From the NCBI RefSeq assembly GCF_901709675.1, contig NC_051094.1, forward strand, positions 18,600,001 to 18,664,000: a stretch of DNA of 64,000 bases, given 5' to 3'. Of this stretch, positions 11,161-22,593 are shown piece after piece. How positions within the stretch are numbered: position 1 is the first letter of the stretch; every line of letters begins with the position of its first letter. A program made the translations under genes and the position numbers. The notes under the pieces are model-generated. The model worked only from the letters and a program-made list of their open reading frames with translations, had not been told where the DNA came from and did no database searches. The stretch comes from Syngnathus acus (lineage: Eukaryota > Chordata > Actinopteri > Syngnathiformes > Syngnathidae).

Positions 11161-11458
11161 GGGAAGCGCATAAGCGCGTGCCCTTAACAGCTACACCACT
11201 TCCTCATAGCTTATTTAGTCACTTTTCAATCATCTTCCGATTGCTTCAAGCAAAAGTTTGAAAAGCTTGAGAAAATTTTAACTTCATGGTATGACGCCAA
11301 ATGTATTAGAGAATCCATGTGTCGTAAAGTGTTGTATTATTACTATCTTTCACTATCTGTCCTACTCCCTCCCCCCTTCTGAGGCTTGGCAACGCCCATG
11401 CCTCAAACCTTGACAAACTTTTTGGGAGGATGTGTTCTTTACTACATATTATCTACAC
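11161..11458 (-). other. ERV-A internal sequence without recognisable coding
   Basis: Lies between the reverse transcriptase remnant and the hAT insertion. No domain motif could be read on either strand. A protease region would be expected near here in an intact provirus. Confidence 0.3.
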
Positions 11459-13665
11459 CAGTGTTTCCCAACCGCTGTGCCGCGGCACACAAGTGTGCCG
11501 TGACGAATCATCAGGTGTGCCGCCCAGTTTCGTCTAATTGGTTCAAAGTGAGAAGCATGTAGTGATAGACAGGGCAATTAAATGCTCTTCCAATAGAGGG
11601 CAGTGTATCAGCGCGATATGTCTACTCTAGGAGTAGGAAGTTCATAGTTATCCTCGAGTGAGACAGTGCAGGTAATAGCAATGGATAAATATTTGAAAAG
11701 AAAAAGTACTCAATCTGACCTGGGTCCTGAAGAAAATTCTGACCCAGATGAAGGCCCTAGCATGAGCACTGGTCAGAAGAAAGCAAAAAAGGTGAGCTTA
11801 AGACAATACAATGAAGGCTATCTTGCTTTTGGATTTACTTTTACCGGAGAAAAAAGTGCGGCAACTCCGCTATGCCTGGTGTGCGGGGAAAAGTTGTCCA
11901 ACAGTGCCATGGTTCCCAGTAAACTCAAACGCCATTTAGAGACAAAACACCCGTCACTACAAAACAAGAGTATGGACTATTTTGTTCAACTGAGTGAACG
12001 GACTGGGAAATAGGCAGAGCTACTGAGGAAAACCACCAAGACGGGTGAGAAAGCTCTTACCACATCGCCAAATCAAAACAGGCACACACCGTAGGAGAGA
12101 CGTTAATAATGCCCGCCTGCAAAATTATCTTGAAAGAGATGCTCGGCCCTGGCGCTGTTAAAGAAATAGCCCAAGTCCCTCTATCAAATAATACAATTTC
12201 CAGACGTATTCAAGACATGTCTGCAGACATTGAGAAGACAGTTTTGGAAAAGTTGCACATTAGTGGGAAATTCGCTTTGCAAATTGATGAATCTACGGAT
12301 ATCAGTGGACACGCGCAGCTTCTGGCAAATGTGCGCTTTGTAGACGGAGACACCATCAGAGAAAACTTTCTGTTTTGCAAGGAATTGCCAGGAAGAACAA
12401 CAGGAGAAGAAATTTTTCGAGTTGTATCAGAGTACATTGAACAAGGAGGACTAAAGTGGCAAGACTGCGTAAGTGTTTGCACCGATGGAGCAGCTGCCAT
12501 GCTCGGGCGCACCAAAGGATTTGTAAACAGAGTGAAAGAGCAAAATCCAAAAGTCATCGCGACGCATTGTTTTCTGCACCGGGAAGCACTTGTTGCCAAA
12601 ACATTACCAGCAGACCTAGCTCCTGTAATGGAAGATGTTGTGCGCATGATAAACTTTGTGAAGACGAGACCAGTAAAAAGCCGCATGTTTACATCATTGT
12701 GTGAGGAAATGGGGCAGGAGCATAAAGTGTTATTGCTCCACACGGAGGTCCGGTGGCTTTCCCGTGGCAAAGTTTTAAGTCGTGTTTATGAGCTGAGGGA
12801 GGAACTCAAAGTGCTTTTGACAAATGAGAAGCATGATGACGCTAACTTGCTCTCAAATGATGAGTGGTGTGCAAGACTGGCATATCTGGCAGATACATTT
12901 AAACATCTGAATGACTTGAACACGCGAATGCAAGGTCGAAACGAAAACCTGCTCACAAGTACAGATAAAATACAGGGGTTTCGTTCAAAGGTGCTGCTCT
13001 GGGAACAACACGTGGAAAGTGCCAACCTAGAAATGTTCCCAAACACCCAGAAATGGCAGAGTGTCAACAGAGCTGCACTGTGTGAGACAATAGGTAAACA
13101 TCTGCAAAGTTTGGAGCAGAAGTTGTCATGTTATTTCCCTTCACTTTCCACTGATTGCCTTGACTGGGTGAGGAACCCATATAGCTCAACTGCAGTTGGA
13201 AGGGACATAACCTTTCAGGAGCAGGAAGAAATAACTGAACTGAGACAAGATCGTGGTCTTAAGCTGCGCTTTTCGGATGTACCTTTGGACAGTTTTTGGC
13301 TGACTGCTGCCAAGGAGTTCCCTATTCTGGGAAACAAAGCAATTTCAGCTCTTCTCCCTTTCTCCACAACCCATCTATGTGAGCTGGGCTTTTCAAGCAT
13401 GACTACTTTAAAGACTAAGAAAAGAGCGAGACTCAGAGCTGTTGAGGAAGATCTTCGTGTTTGTCTTTCTTCAATTCCTGCAAGAATATCAGCGTTGTGT
13501 TCAACCAAACAGGGCCAAATTTCACACTGAGTAAGTGAATTGACAATAAATGTTCATTATATTTCATTATATATACGTTTTGTGACATTTTTGTTTGGTG
13601 GTGTGCCGTGTGATTTTTGTAACATAAAATATGTGCCATTGCTCAAAAAAGGTTGGGAAACACTG
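11459..13665 (+). mobile_element. hAT element carrying a ZBED-type transposase
   Basis: Terminal inverted repeats cagtgtttcccaaccg and ggttgggaaacactg. The 8-bp flank is atctacac at 11451-11458 and atctatac at 13666-13673, one mismatch apart. At 2,207 bp it carries a nearly complete transposase in plus orientation, opposite to ERV-A. It was probably once autonomous. Confidence 0.9.
11681..13530 (+). pseudogene. hAT (ZBED/SCAND3-like) transposase, one stop and one frameshift
   Basis: The first part, from [11 protein letters not shown] at 11681, holds a BED-type zinc finger with [21 protein letters not shown] and a following histidine. It stops at 12010-12012. A second long frame (12109-13530, 473 residues) contains the hAT catalytic core: [31 protein letters not shown], the conserved tryptophan in [10 protein letters not shown], and a C-terminal dimerisation segment ([14 protein letters not shown]). 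The in-frame sequence of the second part can be followed back to about 12061, so the lesion between 12012 and 12061 is one stop codon plus a small indel rather than a large loss. Relatives include domesticated vertebrate genes such as ZBED5 and FAM200, but here the TIRs and target duplications show a transposon. Confidence 0.85.
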
Positions 13666-13673
13666 ATCTATAC

Positions 13674-14640
13674 TATTATCATTTAATTTGACTTTCTTTC
13701 CAAAACGCTTCTCAGTTTCCCAGTTCACACATCTTCTGCATGTGGGACTGGTTCTCCAGTTTTTCGTCTCTAGTTAATTATCAATCCAAAAGCAACTTTT
13801 TTTTTTCTTCTTAGCATTTAACTTGCTCAAAATCACTCTTTCTTCAAAGTTGCTCTACTAATTTTCCATAGTAGTCGCCAACATCTTCAACCATTCAACC
13901 TGTATTTCCTTTCATTCAGGCAATCATTCATCAATGCTCATTTGCATCTCACACACAGTCTCCAAAAAGGAGTCTTTCCATCACATTGGTTCCAATTTAT
14001 CCAAGCTCTCCCTCCACACAACATTCATATACCATTTTCAACTCAAGGTTCCTGATAGAACAATCCACCAATCCAAAAAAAACTCAACAGAAAAAAAACT
14101 GCTGGCAAATGAATCAGAATATTTTTCTTTGTTTTTTTAAATTTAAAGAACTCAATCTCTCGGATCTAACTCACATATAGAAGTTTGTATAATCTTATAA
14201 CACAACCAATCAATTATTCCTATTAAATGTAGCATTGCAATGTCTTAAATTCACAATTTTGCTTCTTCCAATTCCTGAAAGCATGGTCTGTCGTTTTTTT
14301 TCTTCGAATTTCTCATGAGGGCTCGACACTAACATGCACTAGTGTGGATCAGTTTCTGCCCACAAACAGATTTCTCTCTTCTCCTCTCATTGTTATTTTT
14401 CAAAATTGTTTCTGTTTTGCGGTGCAAATTGGATAGACCAAAGTCTAGCAAATTTCTTTGCACACAAGTTTAGCCAATTTCATCATTTTAACACATACGC
14501 ACACACATGCACAGCTCTCGCGCGCGAGGGGTGGGAACCCGGCACCAATGATTTGTCACAGGCTGGCCATTTCCTGCAGTCGATCATGAAGCCGGTCCCG
14601 CCCACACACGCGAGGACAGCACATTCTAATTCTTTATTTA
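13674..14640. other. AT-rich ERV-A interior, nothing recognised
   Basis: Pyrimidine-rich, AT-rich sequence between the second hAT and the gag end. Short open frames occur on both strands but none shows a retroviral or other motif. By position it should correspond to the gag-pol junction or to foreign sequence. Confidence 0.3.
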
Positions 14641-15681
14641 TCTTTTAGAAGCAAGATGTATTTCTTTACCACTTGATTTGCAAATTTTAACTTTAGTGTG
14701 GACACACAATTTGATCTCTGGTCATTTGTCATTCCGTAATCTGACAATGAATCTAACCCAAAAGTTACATGTGTTTTTTTTCTTTTAATGCGCTCAGAAT
14801 GTCTCATGCTGTATGGACATCTATTATTTCTTTCTCTGTAGGGGCATGAGCGGTCAAAGGGGAGGAAGCTTGTCATCCTGAAAATTTGACTTTTCCTCTG
14901 CCTCTTCCGCCGCCCTTTGATGGGTTTTGTTTTTTATGACGGCACTCTCTTGACCCAGTGTCCATGTTTCCCACAGTTTCAACAGTTGTCTGAATGTGAT
15001 GGGGGTTTTGATTTGAATGGTGGCTTGCGACCTTGTTGGCCTCTAACTCTTCCCTCTAACCCTCTGCCCCTTTGGGAACATCAGAACTTTTGCCTTTCTC
15101 AATCACTTTGTCAGCGTCTCTGGTCCACTGCATGGTTGTTGTACCACAAGCAGTGTCCACTTCCACCAAGTGTTTCCTCAACCATTTGCCTAATTCAGGG
15201 GGGGGAACCAGTGAGGAGCGCATTTTTAAGATGTTGCTGATGAGCACTCTCAGCTGCATCATTAAATGGGATGTCACTGTGCAACCTGAATTCTTTATCA
15301 AATCTTAATTGAATGGCGGCCTCATCACTTTTAATTTTTCTATTTTTTGTCTTTTGAATTTGTTCTCTTCTCTCTTGTGAAGCTTTCAACCACACTAGCA
15401 CAGCGGTGGCCAACCTGCGGCTCGCGAGCCGCATGCGGCTCTTTGGCTGGTTTCATGCGGCTCTTTTACGTTCATATCAACATTTGTGTTTATTTTTCGT
15501 GCGTATTTGCTTCGCTTGAGTTCAATATGGTATTTTGGTCAAACGCGCATGCGCGTGAGGTGAAATCCCGCAAAGGAGGAGGGACAAACAGAGCGATTGG
15601 TTTTGCTGGCTTTTTGATGAATGGCGACTGTGACTACGGGGGCCCATTAGGTCCAGAAAAGCTGACAAGACGCTTGCCAAA

Positions 15682-16029
15682 ATGGCAAGGAAAAAATGCA
15701 CAGCTAAACGAATATATGACGATGAACACAGGACGTTTTTAACAGAGTTAAAGTTGTTTTTTGTTGAACGCTATGGCAAGCCATTCTGCCTGATATGTCG
15801 GACGTCATTGGCGCATTTAAAAGCTTCAAATGGTCAGCGCCACTTCAGCTCACTTCATGCCAATATTGATAAGGACTTTGCAAAAGGGACTGAATTTCGC
15901 AAGCACAAGTTTGGAGACTTTGAAAAGTCAGGCAGAAAAATAGGTACAGTTTTCCAAAAAAATTACGAAGCACTCAGAGACTGTCACACTTGCATAGTTT
16001 CAACTGGCTTGGAACATTGCACGGGCTAA
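15682..16029 (+). pseudogene. Truncated hAT transposase (GTF2IRD2-like N-terminus)
   Basis: The 115-residue frame starts MARKKCTAKRIYDDEHRTF. It contains a zinc-finger-like segment FCLICRTSLAHLKASNGQRH with the following SLHANI, typical of the BED-like N-terminus of the hAT family that also gave rise to GTF2IRD2. The match continues in another frame to about 16120 (AKKPYNE...ENDKLKRM) and is then lost. The RNase-H-like catalytic domain is missing. Confidence 0.75.
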
Positions 16030-16337
16030 AAAGCCATACAATGAAGTGGAGTTCGTTAAAATATGCCTCAGTGACGTTATTGAAATCTTGTCTCCTGAAA
16101 ACGACAAACTAAAACGAATGGTCTGTCCCGCCACACATAGTAAGTGAAAAAACGTATGTTTTTGTTTGTGGAATTTGTTGAACTGAGAGTTTGTCTGTGT
16201 GAGACAATGCACACAATGTTCATTGTTGAAAATGTGGTCTTTGGTCTGTGGTTTTAGTACTGTAGGAGTCAATTTGTCATTATCATGTTGGTGCGTGACA
16301 TAATAATGTCACACAATAAATTTGGCTGAGCAGAGGG

Positions 16338-16380
16338 GTGTGTGTGTGTGTGCGTGTGCGTGTTTGTGTGTGTGTGTGTG
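16338..16380. repeat. (GT)n microsatellite
   Basis: Interrupted GT dinucleotide run followed by a run of G, within the right arm of the hAT at 15401-16479. Confidence 0.9.
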
Positions 16381-16889
16381 GGGGGGGGTGTTCATGTGTG
16401 CTCATGTGTATGATGTGGCTCTTTGCGATGACACAGTAAAAAATGTGGCTCTTAGTCTCTGACTGGTTGGCCACCCCTGCTCTAGCACAATGCACTTCTC
16501 TCTCTTTTCTTTCCTTTCTCAATCCCTTTGGCTTCCTAGCCACACTCTCCTCCAAACGTTCTACCACTATGTTCCACATTTCAACTTTCAACTTCCCTTG
16601 TACTCCATACTTTTTCTTCCACTTCGGCATGTATTGCATACAATTAGAAAATCTACTCGCCATGTACTTCTCATCTCCTTCAAGAGCTAGAGATTTACCG
16701 TTTTTATTTCCCATCTTAATTTGGTATTTTAATTTTTACAATTTTTTTCAAAAAAATGTTTTCTCTGAGGATCCTCAATGCAGGTTTAAATTGACCTTTC
16801 AACAAATTACTAGCCTGTGTTATTGCCATGGATCAATGCTAGAACTGCTTTTTAGTCAATTTATCCAACCAGTCACACTCAACCACACA

Positions 16890-17120
16890 ACTTTCATGCA
16901 AACAGCTTGGAAAAACGGACAAAAAAGAATCTATGCCCTTCTTCAATTAAGAAAAAGAAGCTCTGTTTTTTCTAGCCCGTTTCTTCCCTTAGCTTGGAAA
17001 AACAGACAAAGAAGAATCTACGCACTTCTTCGATGAACGAAAAGAAGCTCTGCTTTTCTTAGCCTGTTTCTTCCACTGGGACTTGAACCCAAACTATATC
17101 TTGTGCACTTTTTACGCGTT
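16890..17120 (-). repeat. Leader repeats of ERV-A
   Basis: Two diverged copies of the leader unit found three times in ERV-B (62442-62780), recognisable by the plus-strand pieces cttggaaaaacagacaaa and ccactgggacttgaaccc. They lie between the primer site and gag. Confidence 0.7.
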
Positions 17121-17340
17121 TCACATCTTTTACTTTAGGGGTTTTACTTACTTGTCCCCTGGTTCGTTGCACTTCCTGATCCCGTCAATCCACTGTTGTC
17201 AGACGAAGGCAGACCTAAGATGCTGGCCCAGCAAAGAATTTTCTTCCCAGGTCTTTCTTTTCCAGGTCCTCCTAATGGACGCTGGCTTGTCCACAATGCA
17301 GCACGTCATCCTCCGTCCACCAGCAGTGGGGATGTGAGGG

Positions 17341-17358
17341 ATCCGGGTCACGGCACCA
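17341..17358 (-). other. Primer-binding site of ERV-A (tRNA-His-like)
   Basis: Minus strand TGGTGCCGTGACCCGGAT just inside the 5' LTR. It differs at one position from the sequence complementary to the tRNA-His 3' end as used by several mammalian endogenous retroviruses. The tRNA assignment rests on general knowledge of such sites. Confidence 0.65.
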
Positions 17359-17360
17359 AC

Positions 17361-17747
17361 ATTTTAGCGTGGTGCTCACTAGCAGTATGCCTTTTGAACA
17401 CTTGCAAGTGGAGAGCTCGTTCGTCACTGTGCATACAGCGATAATCGAACGAAGTCTGACTTTGGATTCTTGCAAGAGAGTATTTATTGAGAGAAAGCAG
17501 GGTGGGGGTGAGAGTGGACAGGATGGGGTTGAAGCCCCTGGCCTCTGGTCAAAGCATAGCAGGTGGTCTTTTACGACGTTGGGGGAAACAGAACAACTTA
17601 GATTGCTTCCTCTGCAGCTGGTCAATCAGTTCAAAGGATCTTAGCACTTTGTTCTACTACTTTGTTAAGGCAGGACATGTTTGATTAATTATTACAGGTT
17701 ACATTCCAACATAAGCATAGGATGAAACTAATCTATCAACCCTAACA
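17361..17747 (-). repeat. 5' LTR of ERV-A
   Basis: Nearly identical to 7251-7665 from 17384 on. The edge next to the primer site has decayed (attttagcgt instead of tgttagagt). Followed by the target duplication acata at 17748-17752. Confidence 0.9.
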
Positions 17748-17752
17748 ACATA

Positions 17753-20700
17753 TATATCTTGTCAAGTTCTGGAGCAAGATTTGATAATTAATGCTCTCAG
17801 ATGCTCTGCATCCAACTGGCTGAGTTTGAGCCTTTTTTCAAAGAATGGACAAAAGTTTCACTGTCTTGATATGCAAAGCTGGGAGTGACAAAACCCAAAA
17901 GACACAACTTTGACACAAGGCACCTGAGTACAAAAAGCACACAATATTTCTCACGTTTATTTGCGCAAAAAATTTATCAAATTAGATAGTTTGCATTGCA
18001 CTTCACATTTATGAGCCACTTTATGTTGGACGATCATTGAAAAAAACACCTATAGTCGTAAGGTGGTAAAATGTGAAAAAAATTAATGGGGTACGAATAG
18101 ATTTTCCAAAGAACTACATACCCTCTGTGGTGTTGCGGGGCATTATAAGTTGGATGGTTACCTATGACATTTTCTTTTTCTTTTATGTATCTGAGGCCTA
18201 CTGGTCCAAGTTTTAGGCAGGTAGGTGCTTATTGTAGTTGTCTTTCCATTTATCTATAGTTGTCTGTATTCACTGTTTGTGAATAGCTAAACTGCTAGTT
18301 CTGGGTAATGTCAGTTGCAGCTGATTGTCCCTCACTCATTCGTATCAGTCTGATAGTGCTTTTGACAGAGGTGCCAAGATCACTGCTCTGGGAAAGACTA
18401 TTGGCAGATGTCCAGCACTCTTTATATTTCACATGAAAAAACAGTTGCTCTTATTTTTCTAAATTTTGTACATTGAGTATAGTATGCACACATACACACA
18501 CACACACGCACGCACACACACACACGCACACACACAGGCACACACACACACACACACATTTTTTTTTAAATTCAAAAAGGGAAGCAAAAATAAACAATTT
18601 AGATGTCATTGTACAAGTGTGCATACATTTTTATAAATGGGGAAGAGGCTATGTTCAGAGTTACCAAATCAGATTCAAGCTCATTCAGGATGTTGAACAG
18701 AGGGTGTGATTTACCGAAGTCAAATTCCTTGTTTGGCACGCTCAAACATGGCGAATAAAAAACTCTTGAATCTTGAATCTGCAACATTTTTGAGTGAGGT
18801 TAATAAACCCCAAATAAAGTTTAAATGTTCTTCTCGGAATGCCCTTTTGTTTTCACGTCATACACCACAAACTATGGCCCACAGAGAGCAACACATCTGT
18901 GGGAGGGGCCAAAGGGGTCAGCTGCAATGTGAGCCAGGCAGGCTATGGGACTATGGGTCAAATCACCAACTACAGAAGCTGACTTTAGGAACGTGTCACA
19001 TCACTGCCAGGGAAGGAGCCCAAGATAGTGTGCTAGTTTGAGAAATTGCAACTAGACATTGTTCGGCTTGCCTCGACAAATAGGTTTGGCTCTGGTGTGA
19101 GTCCTCCTGGACTCTTTTCCACCCTGGAGTTGCCCACAGAGAGAGGCAAGAGAGCAGATGCCTCCTGGGTGCCTTCGTGGAGAGGTGTTCCAGGCATGTT
19201 TGACTGGGAGTAGGCCCCAGAGAAGAACCAGGACACGGAGGGACTATGTTCCCAGCTGGCCTGGGAAGGCCTTGGCATTCACCCGGAACTCAAGACATAG
19301 TATAGGCTTCCCTGCAAAAGCTGCTGCCTCCGTGACCCAATCCCGCATAAACAGAAGAAAATGTCGGACGGTCGGACGGACGGATGCATCTGAGGGATGA
19401 TGTGAAATCATTCGAGACACACAGACTGAGCAATAAACTACATTAATAATTTAATAAACCATTCAGGATATATATGACAAAAATATATCTCAATTTTAGT
19501 CTGTGCGGCCAGATGAATGTCAAAATTGTGATCTTGGATCCTGACCCAAATATTATTTTTTTAATTTGAACAGTTGAATTAGCATTTACTGGAATTTGAA
19601 ATACTGTATGTGGCTTGGAGATGATCGAGAGAGAGAGAAATAATATTTTGGTGGTAGCACATACCTCATTGGAAAAAAGCAGACGACTTTTCACATTTGG
19701 GATGATAACACCACCAGCATGATGCTACCCCTCCCAATTCACCCTACATTTATACAACCAACTGCCTGGGACAAAGCGAACAGAGCACCTCTAACATGTC
19801 CTCAAGTGGAAAGTGGTTTGCCTCTTTATATCAAGCAGGAACACGCTTTTCCCTAGAGACACAATGGGACCTAGCCTCTTATTACCTCTGTAGGGAAAAA
19901 CCTGAGCAGAAACAACAGAAAGTGGCCTCTGAATATAATTCTGAAAGAGGGCAGCTGTAGTCTGATTAAGAGCATGTGCCGTTGTGTTTTAAATGAGCAT
20001 TGTCTGACAAACAAGATATGCCACATTTATGTGGGGGAAATATTTTACAACTATATTTGTCTTTTACACTAAAATATATTGTTTGCATTTTTCTGAATGG
20101 ATTAAAGGTGCTATCAGGAGCACTATAGTTCAGACAAAACTGTCCATGTGTGCTGGACATGCACAGAGGCTGCATTATAACAAAAGCAGTGCGTAAATAA
20201 TTACCCTAAACATTTTATATCTACAAATTAAACCATTTCCAATTATGTATTTACATACATAAATTCAAACAAATACATATATAAATAAATACATGAACAA
20301 GTAAATTAATAAAAACAAATGAATATGATTTATGTGATATATTGAAGGTTTTTTGGCAATGGTTAAAACTTGCCCCCTCCAGGTGAAAAGAAGTGCAGAA
20401 TGTGATTTTTTTTTTTTTTTTTTTACATCGTCTTCACATCGTCCTTCATTGTGTCCCTGTAAACATAAAGAGATTTTCAAGTGTAGTGGCACCTGGTATA
20501 TTCATGTTCTTTTCTGTGCTCCAACCCCTCTTCATAGTGGTGTTGACTACTAAAGTATGGGTAAAAGCAGTGGTTTGTCTCCACCTGGTTAAAACTCTAC
20601 TTGGCAACATTTTAGACAGAAAAAAAAGGAAGAATGTAGACAAGAGGAACAAAGCCGGCTGATGCACCCCTAATTGCAATAGTACAGACTCACAAATTAT

Positions 20701-20939
20701 TTTAAATTCAAGTGTAGTTATCGCCCATGGAAATTTTCTCCTCACAAAAAGCACTTTGGTCATGGTCCTTTGCTTTACAATATGTATTTCCAACAAGCCT
20801 GTCCTCCTAAATTCTAAGATCTTATCATTTATTTTTCAATCATGCTTGTCACATTCCGAAATATAGGACATGTCCAGGTAACAAGTACATGTCCAGGTAA
20901 TTGTAACGGATTAAAAAAAAAAAATACTACAAGTTTATA
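17753..20939. other. Non-coding stretch without recognised genes
   Basis: AT-rich sequence with only short frames. It holds a CA microsatellite, a poly-T run near 20406 and no motif that could be tied to a gene or element family. It may be ordinary intergenic or intronic sequence. Confidence 0.5.
18486..18558. repeat. (CA)n microsatellite
   Basis: CA dinucleotides with a few G interruptions over about 73 bp. The apparent histidine/threonine-rich frame across it is an artefact of the repeat. Confidence 0.95.
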
Positions 20940-21727
20940 CCGTATCGGCGCGAAAATAAGATGATGTTTTTTGCATTGAAATAAGACTGAAAAAGTGGGG
21001 GTTGTCTTACATTTGGGGTCTAGACATTATAACCATTTACAACACTAGATGGCGCCAGATATCTTTAAAGCGAAGTTACTTCACCGCGCCTTGATCTCGC
21101 GTGAGTTACCTCAGCATATTGTGATTGTTGGAGCTTGTGCGCAGCGGTAAGTTAAAGGTTGCAGGTATCGACTGAGTATGTTGCTGTGATCGTGTGCGTC
21201 CTTGACACAATGTGAGTACCGTAATTTTCGGACTATAAACCGCACCAGACTATAAACCGCACCAGCTAAAATCCGGGGATATTTTAGTTTTTTTCTTATA
21301 TAAGCCGCACCGGACTATAAGCCGCACGTGCACACGAGTTTTTTACAAAGAAAGACAGTACACAGAAAGCCTTTTTAAAGTTTTAATAACATACTTTAAC
21401 ATGTCTTTCTAAACATTGCCTGTGACGCAGCAGTAGTACCGCAGCAACATGGAAGTGTGCACGCGAGTTATTAACAAAGAAAGACTGGACACAGAAAGCT
21501 TTTTTAAAGTTTTAATAACATACCTTAACATTTCATTCCAAACACTGCCTGTGACGCGGCAGTAATACCGCAGCAACACGGAAGTAACACAGCACTAATA
21601 GGGTTTGATTAAATAAAACATACCGGTAAAAGTCACTGAGACGCGGCGGTAACACAGCTGCAACACGGTAGCACAGCAATAACAGGGCTGATTAAAAAAG
21701 CATACAAGTAAAAGCAAAAAAAAGAGC

Positions 21728-21785
21728 TTCATCGTCTTCATCTTCCTCCTGTGCATTGAAACCATCGTAGTCTTCCGATTGGAAT
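21728..21785 (-). pseudogene. Acidic transposase-tail relic in E1
   Basis: Minus strand reads an SEDYDGFNAQEEDED-like peptide. The aspartate/glutamate-rich stretch with a DGF core resembles the C-terminus of pogo/Tigger-type transposases and recurs in E2-E6. Confidence 0.5.
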
Positions 21786-22055
21786 AGCGTTAGTTATCCT
21801 TTGCCACACACTTTCTCAGTATCTCTTTCGTCGTCGGTTTTATGCATTTCTTCTAGCATTTTCTATGATGAGGGTCTGTTCATGCTAATTTTATTCATGC
21901 ACGAAGCGCTAAATTACATTAAACTAGCGAGCGACACGTATAGCTCCAGAGTAGATGGGACCACAAAATAAAGAAAAGGGTGATGCAACACAATGTCATC
22001 AACATCGACTGCCTTTAGCTTAAAAGCGGCATCATATGCATTTCTTTTGTCCCCC

Positions 22056-22593
22056 ATAATGACGGTTTGTGTATAAAAGCTTCCTTTCAGTAATGTCCGT
22101 CTTGATCTCGTTCTGTCTCTTCTTTGTGTGAATTATACGGCACTATTTGCCTGGCGGATGGACATGCGATCAACACACCACTTTTCTCCCCAGTGACCGT
22201 GTCCATATATCCCTCCGCCCAGCAAAGCGGTGCCGCACAACAGCGGTCCACAACATTTTTACAAGTGTATAAAAGTGATCAAGTCATCACAAAAATCATG
22301 GAAAAAATCCTATATAAGCCCGCCATAATGACGGTTTGTTCATAAAAGCTTCCTTTCAGTAATGTCCGTCTTGATCTCGTTCTGTCTCTTCTTTGTGTGA
22401 ATTATACAGCACTATTTGCCTGGCGGATGGACATGCGATCAACACACCACTTTTCTCCCCAGTGACCGTGTCCATATACGTATCCCTCCGCCCACCAAAG
22501 CAGTGCCGCACAACAGCGGTCCACAGCCTTTTTACGAGTGTATAAAAGTGATCAAGTCATCACAAAAATCACGGAAAAAATCCTATATAAGCC
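22056..22593. repeat. 269-bp tandem duplication in E1
   Basis: The segment starting ataatgacggtttgtgtata at 22056 recurs at 22325 (ataatgacggtttgttcata) and is followed by the same sequence through catcacaaaaatca. Period is 269 bp with few differences. A single relative of the unit is present in inverse orientation at 25200-25530 in E3. Confidence 0.85.

Larger units (their letters stand above)
15401..16479 (+). mobile_element. Deleted hAT element with transposase N-terminus
   Basis: Inverted termini cagcggtggccaacct and ggttggccacccctg. The flanks cactagca (15393-15400) and ctctagca (16480-16487) are an 8-bp duplication with one mismatch. The interior begins a GTF2IRD2/ZBED-like transposase but lacks its catalytic part, so the 1,079-bp copy is non-autonomous. 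A (GT)n run sits near the right end. Confidence 0.87.
14640..16714 (-). pseudogene. gag: ERV-A gag remnant, split by a hAT element
   Basis: The N-terminal part (16714 down to about 16490) starts MGNKNGKS. The glycine after the first methionine and the serine that follows fit a myristoylation signal of a matrix protein. The C-terminal part lies below the hAT at 15401-16479 (about 15392 to 14880) and matches the gag of ERV-B at 63,190-63,790, including a region that corresponds to its CCHC knuckle. Stops and frame changes are present in both parts. Gag would form the virion core. Confidence 0.7.
7251..17747 (-). mobile_element. Endogenous retrovirus ERV-A, decayed provirus with nested hAT insertions
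   Basis: Two related LTRs (7251-7665 and 17361-17747) in minus orientation bound the provirus, and acata is duplicated at 7246-7250 and 17748-17752. Reading 5' to 3' on the minus strand: LTR, primer site resembling the tRNA-His type, leader repeats, gag, short pol remnants, env with transmembrane subunit, LTR. Most of pol between the start of reverse transcriptase and the integrase C-terminus is missing. Three hAT elements have inserted later, in gag, near pol and in env. All genes carry stops or frameshifts. It is an old, non-functional copy related to ERV-B at the right end of the window. Confidence 0.88.

Noticed and set aside
18473-18709. Histidine/threonine-repeat protein
   Set aside because: Translation of a CA microsatellite.
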